Shown here: piece by piece, positions 17,720 through 27,376 of the stretch
Layout: each line of letters begins with the position of its first letter
Position numbering within the stretch: position 1 is the first letter of the stretch
NCBI RefSeq assembly: GCF_042655485.1
Contig: NZ_JBHSMC010000014.1
Location: 62,001-126,000, forward strand
DNA length: 64,000 nucleotides
Origin: Lederbergia graminis
GTDB taxonomy: Bacteria > Bacillota > Bacilli > Bacillales > Bacillaceae_C
Reading direction: 5' to 3'
The notes under the pieces: generated by a model
Database searches by the model: none
What the model was told of the DNA's origin: nothing
What the model saw: only the letters and a program-made list of their open reading frames with translations
Program-made: the position numbers and the translations under genes

Positions 17720-18412
17720 GTGACGAAGTATTCAATTACGGAGTTTTTGAAACAAACCGAGCAAGTGGACAAGGGGCAGGGGCTGTTTGAACTAGAGACA
17801 CCACGTATGTTGGAAATCAATCTAACAGATAAAATATGGGCAAAAGCTGGCTCGATGATTGCGTATAATGGAAAAATTAAATTTGAACGGGAAGGCATCT
17901 TTGAGCATGGGATCGGAAAAGTATTTAAAAAGGCATTGACTGGCGAAGGTACCTCATTAATGAAAGCAACAGGGAAAGGTAAATTGTATCTTGCGGATGC
18001 AGGAAAAAAGATTACAATATTACACCTGCAAAATGATGTTATATTTGTTAACGGTAATGATTTACTTGCTTTCGAACCAAGTATTAATTGGGATATAAAA
18101 CTAATGAGACGGGTTGCGGGAATGATGGCTGGTGGATTATTCAATGTAAGGTGTGAAGGTACGGGAATGATAGCAATAACTACACATTACGAACCACTTA
18201 CATTGAAAGTAACCCCTGAAAATCCAGTTATTACAGATCCAAATGCAACTGTTGCTTGGTCAGGTAGCCTCCAACCTGAGTTTCAAACAGACATAACGTT
18301 AAAAACATTTTTTGGTCGTGGAAGTGGCGAATCCATTCAAATGAGATTTGAGGGAGAAGGATTCGTAGTCGTTCAACCATTTGAAGAAGTTTATATGAAT
18401 CCGAATAGCTAA
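17720..18412 (+). CDS. AIM24-family protein
   Basis: 230 residues of the AIM24 (DUF124) beta-rich family: IWAKAGSMIAYNGKIKFEREG, GKLYLADAGKKITILHL, RRVAGMMAGGLFNVRCEG and GRGSGESIQMRFEGEGFVVVQP-type motifs are visible across the protein. The family's biochemical role is not established. The GTG at 17720 is chosen because homologs begin near TKYSITEF and AAAGGGTG lies 11 bases upstream; the ATG at 17684 has no SD. Confidence 0.85.
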   Translation: MTKYSITEFLKQTEQVDKGQGLFELETPRMLEINLTDKIWAKAGSMIAYNGKIKFEREGIFEHGIGKVFKKALTGEGTSLMKATGKGKLYLADAGKKITILHLQNDVIFVNGNDLLAFEPSINWDIKLMRRVAGMMAGGLFNVRCEGTGMIAITTHYEPLTLKVTPENPVITDPNATVAWSGSLQPEFQTDITLKTFFGRGSGESIQMRFEGEGFVVVQPFEEVYMNPNS

Positions 18413-18416
18413 AAGT

Positions 18417-18452
18417 AGCCCTGCTCTAAATTTACGGAGTAGGGCTCGTTTT
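18417..18452. terminator. Terminator between convergent genes
   Basis: AGCCCTGCTCT / GGAGTAGGGCT stem with G-U pairs followed by CGTTTT, between the AIM24 gene and the hypothetical gene ending at 18455. Confidence 0.8.
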
Positions 18453-18454
18453 GA

Positions 18455-18940
18455 TCAATCGATTCTTTGTTGGGCAAGTTCCCATATTTTATATGCGTCA
18501 ATGCCATCACCATAAAGCAAATAATTTGTACCTTCAAAAGTAATTCTCCTCGTTTTGTTATCAATATAAATAGTAGTATATTCATTAGATTGCTTAAACA
18601 CTATCGACAGCATTACTCCTGCAGGCTGATTAGGCTCATTAAAAGTATACTTTGGAGGGAAAACTTCTACTCTCATGGAATGGTTTCTAAAATAAGAAAG
18701 AACATCTTCAATAAATTTTTTATCTGTAATATTATTTTCCGAATATGTTTTAGAAGTTAAACTATTTTTATAAAAGTGATATGGAATTGATAGGTTTATA
18801 AAAGCAATATCCTCTATCGAAACATCTTTAATCCCCATCTTTTTCTCTAAATCTCGAGGAAAATAAATATATGTTAAAACAAGAATTAATACGAAAACAA
18901 GGCTGCTAAGCAACCACTTTTCTTTTATCCATCGGAACAT
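18455..18940 (-). CDS. Hypothetical membrane-anchored protein
   Basis: 161 residues: one N-terminal helix (LLSSLVFVLILVLTYIYF) then an external domain with predicted beta strands (PAGVMLSIVFK, YTTIYID, RRITFEG). No family recognised. The AAGGAG-ATGGAGT SD before the ATG at 18940 is good. It stands alone between an AIM24 gene and a MITE copy. Confidence 0.65.
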   Translation of the reverse strand: MFRWIKEKWLLSSLVFVLILVLTYIYFPRDLEKKMGIKDVSIEDIAFINLSIPYHFYKNSLTSKTYSENNITDKKFIEDVLSYFRNHSMRVEVFPPKYTFNEPNQPAGVMLSIVFKQSNEYTTIYIDNKTRRITFEGTNYLLYGDGIDAYKIWELAQQRID

Positions 18941-19064
18941 ACTCCATCTCCTTAAGAATGAATGATATAAGTAATCTTATTCCATGTGGTGCGAAGATTG
19001 CAACAATTCAAATTAATCTTAGGAAACCTGGTGTGATTTTGTTGTCTCATTCTTTTATAACGAA

Positions 19065-19252
19065 GGCTCTGTTAAAGTTCATTGTTGTTAACAACTTAGT
19101 TGATTGTAGCGGATGTACACGAGACTCCTGCGGGAACAGCACGAGCCGAAGATCCACTTGGCAAAGCGGTTTTCTTTGCCAAGTTAGCTGAGGCCGTGCC
19201 CGCGGAAAGCGAGTGTACTGGAGCGAAAATCAACAACAGAGTTTAACAGAGC
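19065..19252 (+). mobile_element. MITE-like element copy 2 (188 bp) with 9-bp target duplication
   Basis: Same ends (GGCTCTGTTAAAG / TTTAACAGAGC) and the same length as copy 1, with few internal changes. The flanks TATAACGAA at 19056-19064 and 19253-19261 are identical, a perfect 9-bp duplication unlike that of copy 1. This confirms the element boundaries. Confidence 0.9.
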
Positions 19253-19384
19253 TATAACGAAAAAATGAATACGAGGTAACCAATACTCAAGAAAATAAAA
19301 ATCAAAAAAATGTCTTTTTGCCTATATAATCTCCACAGCATTTCTAGCCACCTTTATGCTATTATAATCGCAGGAGGGATTCCG

Positions 19385-20233
19385 TTGATTTACATAGGTG
19401 TAACAGGATGGGGAGATCACGTCTCTTTATACCCTGATCATATAAAATCTCAGGATAAACTAGCAGAATACAGTGCGCATTTTCCAGTGGTAGAAGTGGA
19501 TACCTCTTTTTATGCGATTCAACCTACAAGAAATGCTTCCAAATGGGTGAGAGATACACCTGATAATTTTCTGTTTGTAGTGAAGGCTTATCAAGGAATG
19601 ACTGGTCATCAACGTGGTGAGGATTCTACTTTTTCATCTAAAAAGGAAATGTTTGAAGCATTTAAGGAGTCATTGAAACCTTACCAGGATGCTAATAAAC
19701 TAGCACTAGTCTTATTTCAATTTCCACCATGGTTTGATTGTAAAAAGGAAAATGTACAGTACCTTCGCTATTGTAAACAAATGATGGGCGATATCCCAGT
19801 TGCCTTGGAATTTAGAAATCAGTCATGGTTTAGAGAAAAGTTTCGTGAAGACACACTTGCTTTTATGAAAGAGGAAGGGTGGATCCATTCTATCGCTGAT
19901 GAACCTCAAGCAGGAGAAGGATCCATCCCAATTGTGCCAGTTGCAACGGATGTTAATTTAACGCTAATTCGCATGCATGGTAGAAATCTTCATGGATGGA
20001 ACAAATCCAATAATGCCAATTGGCGTGATGTGCGCTATTTATATAAATATAATCGAACGGAACTGTTAGAATGGAAAGAGCGAATCGCTACAATTTCAAA
20101 AGATACGAAGGATATTATTGTTTTGTTTAATAATAATTCTGGTGGAGATGCTGCAGGAAATGCAAAAGACTTTCAACAATTGTTGGGAATCGAATATGAG
20201 GGCCTTGCTCCGAGACAACTAGACTTGTTTTAA
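19385..20233 (+). CDS. DUF72 protein (YunF-like)
   Basis: 282 residues with DUF72 TIM-barrel signatures: YIGVTGWGDH at the start, VEVDTSFYAIQP, FVVKAYQGMTGHQRGE, ALEFRNQSWF, and the end FNNNSGGDAAGNAKDF with a C-terminal LAPRQLDLF. Function of the family is unknown. The TTG at 19385 is chosen because GGAGGG lies 6-7 bases upstream and homologs begin at this point; an in-frame ATG at 19310 is non-homologous sequence. Confidence 0.9.
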   Translation: MIYIGVTGWGDHVSLYPDHIKSQDKLAEYSAHFPVVEVDTSFYAIQPTRNASKWVRDTPDNFLFVVKAYQGMTGHQRGEDSTFSSKKEMFEAFKESLKPYQDANKLALVLFQFPPWFDCKKENVQYLRYCKQMMGDIPVALEFRNQSWFREKFREDTLAFMKEEGWIHSIADEPQAGEGSIPIVPVATDVNLTLIRMHGRNLHGWNKSNNANWRDVRYLYKYNRTELLEWKERIATISKDTKDIIVLFNNNSGGDAAGNAKDFQQLLGIEYEGLAPRQLDLF

Positions 20234-20260
20234 AGAATGCACCTTCGCTAACAAAAATGA

Positions 20261-20296
20261 AGAACCCCCTGCATTAAATAGAGGGGGTTCTTTTTC
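20261..20296. terminator. Bidirectional terminator
   Basis: AGAACCCCCT / AGGGGGTTCT stem with an 11-base loop and a T-run, between convergent genes. Confidence 0.9.
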
Positions 20297-20304
20297 AACA
20301 GTAT

Positions 20305-21465
20305 CTACAAAGCACCATATGCTGCGGCTCGTACTCTTAAATGATGATATTCTTCCATATTCGGGAACATTTGGTGCATATAGACGACTGCTACCTTTTC
20401 GCTTGGATCAATCGATACCCATGTTCCAGCTGCACCTGTCCAGCCAAATTCACCAACAGATGTGTTGGCATGACCTTTAGCAATATCCATCATTGTTCGT
20501 ACACCTAAGCCGTACCCGTAGCCAGAAACATAAGAGAAGGTGAAGTCACGGAGTTGTGCATCATCTAAATGATTGCTGCGCATTAAATCAATTGTTTTTC
20601 TGCCTAGAATTCGAGCTCCTTTATATTCGCCACCATTCGCAAGCATTTGTGCAAATTTTAAATAGTCTGATAGAGTTGAATAAAGCCCTGCGCCACCACT
20701 TTCATAAATGGCATCAGGCTGGTGATACGCATCCAGGAAACCTTGGCTTTCTGTTAACTTTCCATCCTCTGATCGATGATAAACTGTTGCCATACGGTCC
20801 TCTATATCATCACGGAATCGATAGCCAGTATCTTTCATTCCAAGTGGACCAAAGATTTCTTCTTGAAGAAATTCCCCTAATTTCTTACCGGAAACTACTT
20901 CTATTAATCCAGCAACTAAGTCATGCCCATAACCGTATAACCAATGAGTTCCTGGTTCAAATGCCAATGGTACTTTAGCAAATGCTTTAATTTCAGTTAA
21001 TAAATCATATTTTCCATGCTTTTCTCTTAATTCATTTCGTACTCTAACCAACTCACGTCCAGTTGGGGATTCACCGCCAGCATAAGGAATACCAGCAGTC
21101 ATCATAAATGCATCCTTAATTAATATTGGCCTTTTTGCCTTTTCCACGTACACACTACCATTTGGAGCTGTTTTATACACACTAATATCTTTAAATTCTG
21201 GAATGTATTCATGTAATGGTTCATTTAGTAAAAATTTCCCGCGTTCATACAAAATTAACGCTGCTGTACATACGACTACTTTTGTCATCGAAAATAATCT
21301 AAATACGGTATCTGGAGTAATGAGCTTCTCTGTTTCTAGATTAGCATATCCATGATATCCCTCGTACAGAATATCCTCTCCTTGCGCTACAGCACAAGCA
21401 CACCCAGCTGGTCCATTTTTACTAAAATCAACGAGAAGTGAATCTAGTGCATCAAACTTTTCCAT
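20305..21465 (-). CDS. Serine hydrolase of the beta-lactamase (class C) / esterase fold
   Basis: 386 residues. The SxxK motif is LFSMTKVV (Ser and Lys catalytic) and YGYGHDL stands at the YxN position. The third motif region is GEFGWTGAAGTWVSID. There is no signal peptide, which favours an intracellular esterase or peptidase over a secreted beta-lactamase. GGGG lies 8 bases before the ATG at 21465; the ATG at 21486 has none. Substrate unknown. Confidence 0.87.
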   Translation of the reverse strand: MEKFDALDSLLVDFSKNGPAGCACAVAQGEDILYEGYHGYANLETEKLITPDTVFRLFSMTKVVVCTAALILYERGKFLLNEPLHEYIPEFKDISVYKTAPNGSVYVEKAKRPILIKDAFMMTAGIPYAGGESPTGRELVRVRNELREKHGKYDLLTEIKAFAKVPLAFEPGTHWLYGYGHDLVAGLIEVVSGKKLGEFLQEEIFGPLGMKDTGYRFRDDIEDRMATVYHRSEDGKLTESQGFLDAYHQPDAIYESGGAGLYSTLSDYLKFAQMLANGGEYKGARILGRKTIDLMRSNHLDDAQLRDFTFSYVSGYGYGLGVRTMMDIAKGHANTSVGEFGWTGAAGTWVSIDPSEKVAVVYMHQMFPNMEEYHHLRVRAAAYGAL

Positions 21466-21692
21466 TATATCTTCCCCTTTATACATTATTCATCCATTTA
21501 TGTACGTACAAGTTGTTGGTTTAGAATGCGCTTACAAACTGATTATATCAAACTTCCATATGGTAAGCGATTATTTTCTTTTATCTTTTAAACTCTGTAT
21601 ACTTATTCCCGAATAATTACATAGAGAAAATATTTTTAAAAAAATGAACTTTTCCTAATCCGCAATACTCATATTGTTAGAGAGGTGAAGAA

Positions 21693-22226
21693 ATGGGTGT
21701 TTCTCGGTTAGTAAAAAAAGCAAAAAAAGGGAACAAAGAAGCATTATTGAAATTAATTATGGATCAAAAAGACGATTATTATAGATTGGCATACACCTAT
21801 ATGGGGAATGAGCATGACGCGATGGACGCAATGGAAGATATGATTGTTCGTTTATATGAAAATATCCACCAGCTTAGAGGTGACAATGCCTTCTATAGTT
21901 GGAGTAAGACAATTCTTGTAAATAGCTGCAAGTTATTATTAAAACAACGTAAAAAGGTTGTCTTTGTAGAGGATTGGGATGTGCAAATAAAAGATGAGCA
22001 TGTCCATGAACCATCCATTATTAGTGATCAGCAACTAGATATTCAGCAATTATTAACAACAATCAATGAACACCAAGCGGAAGCAATAAAGTTAAAGTAT
22101 TTCCATGACTTGGATTATCAATCTATTTCTGAAATTACAAATACGCCGGTTGGTACAGTCAAGTCTAGAATCTTTGAAGGTCTAAGAAAACTTAGGTCCC
22201 GATATGGAGGGGATATCGATGGATAA
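21693..22226 (+). CDS. ECF-type RNA polymerase sigma factor (first copy)
   Basis: 177 residues. Region 2 spans RLAYTYMGNEHDAMDAMEDM and NAFYSWSKTILVNSCKLLL. Region 4 is HQAEAIKLKYFHDLDYQSIS followed by TPVGTVKSRIFEGLRKLR. GAGGTG precedes the ATG. The gene overlaps the putative anti-sigma gene by 8 bases, the usual coupling for sigma/anti-sigma pairs. A paralogous pair lies at 62036-63512; both sigma factors share LVKKAKKGN near the N terminus. Confidence 0.9.
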   Translation: MGVSRLVKKAKKGNKEALLKLIMDQKDDYYRLAYTYMGNEHDAMDAMEDMIVRLYENIHQLRGDNAFYSWSKTILVNSCKLLLKQRKKVVFVEDWDVQIKDEHVHEPSIISDQQLDIQQLLTTINEHQAEAIKLKYFHDLDYQSISEITNTPVGTVKSRIFEGLRKLRSRYGGDIDG

Positions 22227-23505
22227 CATTGAGAAAAAGTTAATAGAAGAGAAGAGACGAATGGATAAACTTGAGGCACCATTGGAATTGGAGAGTCGTT
22301 TGCGTCATGCACTACAAAAAAAAAGTAAACGAAATTGGAGATATAAAAAATTTCCGACCCTTGTTGCTAGTTTGTTACTAATAGTATTTGTTAGCTATCA
22401 TTTTAATGCATTTGCATATTACGGAAAGAAAATTCTTGGTTTTGATGAAGTATTATCAGGTACGTTACAGGATCTAAATGATGCTGGAAAGGGACAAATC
22501 ATAGAAAAGACATATCCACTAGGAAGTGGTGCAGAGTTAACCATTAACGGGATTATGTCGGACGAAAATCGCATGATTCTTTACTATACGGTTTTTAATC
22601 CAAATGGTCTAAGTGAGCCGTATAACGATATCTTTCAACCGGAGAAAATTACAGGGTTCTTCACTAGCTCTGACTTTAAGAGTAGTAATGGAGTAATCAA
22701 TGACGAAGATACGGAATTAAAAGGGACGATGGATTTCGAAACACCTAGTCCATTTTCTAAGCAGTTGACATTACATTATCAACAATACTTAGAAAATGGT
22801 GAAGTCAAAGCGGGGAAAGTAACATTCCCTTATGATCCAAACAAAGCGATGCAGACAAATATTAAACAAGACATAAAGAAAACGGTAAAGGTCGATAAGG
22901 GAAAGATTACATTTAATTCTATTGTTGCCTCTCCAACCCTAACAGTTATTAAGGGCAAATTAGATGTAGATAATTTAGATAAAGTTCATTTAGACTTACA
23001 TGGAATTGAATTAATAGCGAATGGACAGCAAGTGGACATCATGGGAAGTGGGCACGGAACAACCTTATTAGGAGGTAAAGAATTTGATGTTCGCTTTGAT
23101 GCTTTGCCTCTACCATTAGACTCTTTAGTATTAAATGTAAAAGAGTTTGTAGGTTATAAAGAAATTGATCAGGCTGTATCTTTACAAAAAATGGATGATG
23201 AACCGATTAATTTAGATGGAGAAAAGCTTTGGATAAAGGATATCGCCGTTTCAACCAATGGTCTGGAAGTGACAATAGTAACGGATGAGTCAACACTTCT
23301 TGATGGAGTTTATGTAGAATCAAAAATTAAAAAAACGCCATTAGAAAAAACGATAAACCAAACATTATTAAAGGAAAGTGGCCAACTATTGAATGAACGT
23401 ACACTTGTTTTTAACACAAGGGAGATACCTGAAACACTCTTTATCAGTGGAATACACTATATGAAAGAATATAAAGAGAAAATAGAGATTCCGGTAAAAA
23501 AATAA
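22219..23505 (+). CDS. DUF4179-type membrane anti-sigma factor
   Basis: 428 residues. A ~55-residue cytoplasmic N terminus (sigma-binding, inferred) precedes one membrane helix (FPTLVASLLLIVFVSYHF) and a large external domain. The DUF4179 region has YYGKKILGFDEVLSGTLQDL and GIMSDENRMILYYTVFNPNG. GGAGGGG lies 6 bases before the ATG at 22219, inside the sigma gene. It probably holds the upstream sigma factor at the membrane until a cell-envelope signal arrives. Confidence 0.85.
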   Translation: MDNIEKKLIEEKRRMDKLEAPLELESRLRHALQKKSKRNWRYKKFPTLVASLLLIVFVSYHFNAFAYYGKKILGFDEVLSGTLQDLNDAGKGQIIEKTYPLGSGAELTINGIMSDENRMILYYTVFNPNGLSEPYNDIFQPEKITGFFTSSDFKSSNGVINDEDTELKGTMDFETPSPFSKQLTLHYQQYLENGEVKAGKVTFPYDPNKAMQTNIKQDIKKTVKVDKGKITFNSIVASPTLTVIKGKLDVDNLDKVHLDLHGIELIANGQQVDIMGSGHGTTLLGGKEFDVRFDALPLPLDSLVLNVKEFVGYKEIDQAVSLQKMDDEPINLDGEKLWIKDIAVSTNGLEVTIVTDESTLLDGVYVESKIKKTPLEKTINQTLLKESGQLLNERTLVFNTREIPETLFISGIHYMKEYKEKIEIPVKK

Positions 23506-23542
23506 GGCCCACCAATATAATCGTTCAAAAATAATAAAACAA

Positions 23543-23576
23543 CACCCTACTAACACTCGTTTTGGTAGGGTTTTTC
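23543..23576 (+). terminator. Terminator after the sigma/anti-sigma operon
   Basis: CACCCTACT / GGTAGGGT stem followed by TTTTTCTT. Confidence 0.8.
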
Positions 23577-23711
23577 TTATTTAAATAACAATGGTTAAAC
23601 AGCAAAACCTCTCCTTCTCAAATTATCACATGATTTCTGTATTAATTTTTTAGGTGTTATAAATTGGATAATTTCGATATTATCAAACTACAGAGCAGAG
23701 AGGAGGTTAAG

Positions 23712-24689
23712 ATGAAAACGGATACACTATCAACCTACCAAAAGAAAACAAATATGGGAACACCTACGCCAAAAAAGAAAGTTAGCTTTTGGAAAGTGTT
23801 CTTACAGCAAAGATATTTGTATTTGATGTCCATTCCTTTTGTAATTTTAGTCATCATTTTCAATTATTTCCCTTTATGGGGTTGGACAATGGCTTTTCAA
23901 AATTATAAGCCTGGTTTTCCAATTATGGAACAGGAATGGGTTGGCTTAAAACATTTCATTGAGCTGTTTTCAGATGACCGCTTTTATCGAGTACTTCGGA
24001 ATACGCTCGCAATGAGCATTATGGGATTGTCTATTGGATTTGTTGTCCCAATTATATTCGCCGTGTTATTAAATGAGGTGCGACTATCCTTTTTCAAACG
24101 GATAGTGCAAACTATTACGTATTTACCACATTTCGTGTCATGGGTTGTTGTTGCTGGAATCGTAATAAAAATGCTGTCTATTGATGGCGGTATCGTGAAT
24201 GACCTTCTAGTTGGCTTAGGGATAATTGATAAACCGATTCAATTCATGGCAAAAGGTGAGTATTTTTGGATTATAGTCGTCCTTTCAGAACTATGGAAGG
24301 AGATGGGCTGGAATGCCATCATATTTTTAGCTGCGATTGCGGGTATTGATCCCCAACTTTATGAAGCAGCTAAGGTAGACGGTGCGGGAAGGTTGAGAAG
24401 GATATGGCATGTCACTCTTCCAGGTATACGTCCAACAATTTTAGTTCTACTAATCTTATCAATCGGCCATTTAACTTCCATTGGTTTTGAAAAACAATTC
24501 CTGCTTGGGAATAACCTTGTCGTAGATTATTCAGAGGTATTAGACCTCTATGCATTAAACTATGGAATTGGACTTAATCGATTCTCATATGGAACAGCCA
24601 TTGGAATTTTTAACTCAATTGTAAGCATTATTCTATTATTTATTGCGAACGGTATTTTCAAACGATTTAGCAATCAAAGTGTAATGTAA
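23712..24689 (+). CDS. Sugar ABC transporter permease (LplB/YtcP-type)
   Basis: 325 residues with six helices and the permease EAA loop DPQLYEAAKVDGAGRLRRIW. The sequence YLMSIPFVILVIIFNYFPLWGW is typical of LplB-type permeases for complex oligosaccharides or alduronates. GGAGG lies 5-6 bases before the ATG at 23712; the TTG at 23664 is rejected. It forms an operon with the second permease (12-base gap) and the binding lipoprotein. No ATPase is encoded here, as is usual for this class, which shares a common MsmX-type ATPase. Confidence 0.92.
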   Translation: MKTDTLSTYQKKTNMGTPTPKKKVSFWKVFLQQRYLYLMSIPFVILVIIFNYFPLWGWTMAFQNYKPGFPIMEQEWVGLKHFIELFSDDRFYRVLRNTLAMSIMGLSIGFVVPIIFAVLLNEVRLSFFKRIVQTITYLPHFVSWVVVAGIVIKMLSIDGGIVNDLLVGLGIIDKPIQFMAKGEYFWIIVVLSELWKEMGWNAIIFLAAIAGIDPQLYEAAKVDGAGRLRRIWHVTLPGIRPTILVLLILSIGHLTSIGFEKQFLLGNNLVVDYSEVLDLYALNYGIGLNRFSYGTAIGIFNSIVSIILLFIANGIFKRFSNQSVM

Positions 24690-24701
24690 GGGGGGACATC
24701 A

Positions 24702-25607
24702 TTGTCTAAAACATTTAGTGAGCAGAAACATCGTGATCGTATATTTGACATAGCAAACTATGTGCTATTAACCATTCTAATGATTATCACCCTTTACCCC
24801 TTTTTGAATGTACTAGCCATTTCATTAAACCAATCATTAGATACGGTTAGAGGTGGCATTCATATTTGGCCAAGGGAATTTACATTTGATAATTACCGCG
24901 AAATTTTTAAATACGACAACTTAGTTACCGGCTTCATGAACTCGACAATTCGTACTGTTATTGGTACCATCCTCGGTGTTTTATCATCGGCAATGGTTGC
25001 CTTTACGTTAAGTCGGGCTGATTTTCAAGGGAGACGAATGGTATCTACCATATTAGTATTAACGATGTATTTTTCAGGTGGCCTAATACCGGGGTTCATG
25101 TTGATAAGAGATTTAGGTATGATCAACACATTTTGGGTGTACCTCATCCCTGGAATTGTAAATGCTTTCAATATTATTATCGTCCGTTCCTATATGGATG
25201 GACTACCATATTCATTACAAGAATCGGCAAAAATGGATGGCGCTAATGACTTCACTATCTTTTGGAGAATTATCATGCCGCTCTGTAGGCCGGTGCTAGC
25301 AACAATTGCTTTGTTTGTAGCAGTTGGTCATTGGAACTCCTGGTTTGATACGTATTTATATAATAGTCAAAACCCTGCCTTAACGACCTTGCAATACGAA
25401 TTAATGAAAGTATTGCAAAATACTACTATGGGAAGCTCCGACCCAAATGCATGGCGGGATGCACAGGGACAAACAGCGAGGATGATATCTCCAGAATCTA
25501 TTAAAATGGCAATCTCGATTGTAACAATCGTACCTATTTTACTTGTATATCCTTTCGTGCAAAAGCACTTTGTACAAGGAATGACCATTGGTGCAGTGAA
25601 GAGCTAA
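24702..25607 (+). CDS. Sugar ABC transporter permease (LplC-type)
   Basis: 301 residues with six helices. The N-terminal part has LTILMIITLYPFLNVLAISLN and the EAA loop is LPYSLQESAKMDGANDFTIFWRI-like. The end MTIGAVKS is the typical LplC/YtcP C terminus. The TTG start follows GGGGGG by a normal spacing. It is the second subunit of the heterodimeric importer. Confidence 0.92.
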   Translation: MSKTFSEQKHRDRIFDIANYVLLTILMIITLYPFLNVLAISLNQSLDTVRGGIHIWPREFTFDNYREIFKYDNLVTGFMNSTIRTVIGTILGVLSSAMVAFTLSRADFQGRRMVSTILVLTMYFSGGLIPGFMLIRDLGMINTFWVYLIPGIVNAFNIIIVRSYMDGLPYSLQESAKMDGANDFTIFWRIIMPLCRPVLATIALFVAVGHWNSWFDTYLYNSQNPALTTLQYELMKVLQNTTMGSSDPNAWRDAQGQTARMISPESIKMAISIVTIVPILLVYPFVQKHFVQGMTIGAVKS

Positions 25608-25640
25608 CTGAATAAGTTATTTAAAAAGAGGGGGAGTATC

Positions 25641-27296
25641 ATGAGTAAAAAGGCAAATAAGTGGTTGTTATTATTGGCTCTTAGTTTTGTAATTATTTTG
25701 ACAGGATGTAAAAAAGATTCAAAGGAAGTTACGAGAAATGAAGACGGACTAATCGAGTTTACATTGTTTAGTGCAGATCCACATTCTCAATGGGATAACA
25801 TGGATAGTCCTGTAAGTAAAGTGGTGGAAGAAAAAACGGGTGTTACATTGAAGCCTGAATTCGATGTAGATGGTGGTACACAAAAAATCGCATTAATGGT
25901 AGCGGGCGGTAAGTATCCGGATTTAATTGTTCCTAAAGGAAGTGCCGGAACACTTGTGGATGCTGGTGCACTCATTGATCTTACTGACTTGATAGAAGAG
26001 CATGCTCCGAACTTAAAGAAAATATATGGTGACTATTTAAGTCGCTTAAAGTGGAGTAATGATGATGAAGCCATTTATGTTCTACCAACAAGTCCGATTG
26101 ACACAGAGTACTTTTCTCCAGGGCATGGCGTTGGATTACAACATGCTGTTGTGAAGGAGCTAGGATATCCAAAAATAGAAACATTGAAGGATTTTGAAAA
26201 TGCCATAAAAGAATATAAAGAAAAGAATCCAACTATTGATGGACAACCGACGATTGGATTATCTTTACTAGCAGATGATTGGCGCATAATGATTTCGACG
26301 ACAAATCCAGCATTCTGGTCAACAGGTGCTCCGGATGATGGGGAGTACTATATTGACCCAGAAACATATGAGGCAACAATGCACTATAAACGTCCAGAAG
26401 AAAGAGAGTATTTCCGTTGGCTGAACCATATGAATGATATTGGTTTATTGGATCCTGAAAGTTTTGTACAGAAGTATGACCAGTATTTAGCGAAATTATC
26501 TTCCGGTCGTGTTCTAGGGATTATTGATGATGATTGGGAATTTGCTGATGCCCAACGTGCCCTAAGAGATCAAGGTTTAGAGGAAAGGATGTATGGTTTA
26601 TACCCTGCACAACTTACAACAGAAACGAAACATGCCGGCTTCCAACAAACAGGTTATTTAGCAGGATGGGGAATTAGTATTTCGAAAGATTGTAAAGACC
26701 CAGTAGCAGCAATTAAATTTATTGATTTCTTAGCTTCAGAAGAGGGGCAAATCCTGCAAAACTGGGGAATTGAAGGCGAACATTATGAAATAGTAGATGG
26801 AAAACGTGTTATCTCAGAGGAAGAAATGCAAGAACGTAATACAAATGCAAACTATTCGAAGAAAACAGGTATAGGGGTACTAAAAGGCTTTACACCGGTT
26901 TATGGTGATGGCGTTTTAGATTCAACTGGCCAAACATATACAATTGCTTCTCCGGAACAAATTAAAGATTCTTATACAGATGTTGAAAAAGAAGTGTTGT
27001 CAAATTATGGAGTGGAGATGTGGAAAGAATTATATCCTTCAGAAGAAGAATTCCCAGTGAAGCCTTGGGGAGTTTCCTATAATCTTCAAATTCCAGCTAA
27101 CTCCGATTTAGCTTTAATTGAACAAAAAGCGTTAGATGTAGTAAAGAAACGTATACCAGAAGCCATTTTGGCCGATCCTGCCGATTTTGACAAAATCTAC
27201 GATACTCTATTGAAGGAACTGGATGAAGCAGGAGTGGAAGAAGCGGAAAAAGAACGTACGAAACTAATTAAAGAAAGAGTTGAACTCTGGAACTAA
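25641..27296 (+). CDS. Extracellular solute-binding lipoprotein of the sugar ABC transporter
   Basis: 551 residues with a lipoprotein signal (LLLALSFVIILTGC, lipidated Cys23). The large LplA/YtcQ-type binding fold has IALMVAGGKYPDLIVP, YVLPTSPI and a long C-terminal helical part. By context it captures the oligosaccharide later cut by the alpha-xylosidase. AGGGGGAG precedes the ATG. A hairpin terminator separates it from the next gene, which would keep the enzyme's mRNA lower than or separate from that of the transporter. Confidence 0.92.
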   Translation: MSKKANKWLLLLALSFVIILTGCKKDSKEVTRNEDGLIEFTLFSADPHSQWDNMDSPVSKVVEEKTGVTLKPEFDVDGGTQKIALMVAGGKYPDLIVPKGSAGTLVDAGALIDLTDLIEEHAPNLKKIYGDYLSRLKWSNDDEAIYVLPTSPIDTEYFSPGHGVGLQHAVVKELGYPKIETLKDFENAIKEYKEKNPTIDGQPTIGLSLLADDWRIMISTTNPAFWSTGAPDDGEYYIDPETYEATMHYKRPEEREYFRWLNHMNDIGLLDPESFVQKYDQYLAKLSSGRVLGIIDDDWEFADAQRALRDQGLEERMYGLYPAQLTTETKHAGFQQTGYLAGWGISISKDCKDPVAAIKFIDFLASEEGQILQNWGIEGEHYEIVDGKRVISEEEMQERNTNANYSKKTGIGVLKGFTPVYGDGVLDSTGQTYTIASPEQIKDSYTDVEKEVLSNYGVEMWKELYPSEEEFPVKPWGVSYNLQIPANSDLALIEQKALDVVKKRIPEAILADPADFDKIYDTLLKELDEAGVEEAEKERTKLIKERVELWN

Positions 27297-27303
27297 CAGC
27301 ATG

Positions 27304-27356
27304 AAAGGGATGTCTTAAAAAGGGTCCTTCCCTACTATTTGAGACATCCCTTTTTA
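27304..27356 (+). terminator. Intercistronic terminator between transporter and alpha-xylosidase
   Basis: AAAGGGATGTCT / AGACATCCCTTT stem (perfect 12 bp) with a long loop and a TTTT tail, in the 68-base gap before the GH31 gene. Confidence 0.85.
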
Positions 27357-27376
27357 AAATAGAGGTGGATTGGAAA

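Noticed and set aside
17677..18144. 155-codon antisense ORF over the AIM24 gene
   Set aside because: Shadow frame; the plus strand carries all AIM24 motifs.
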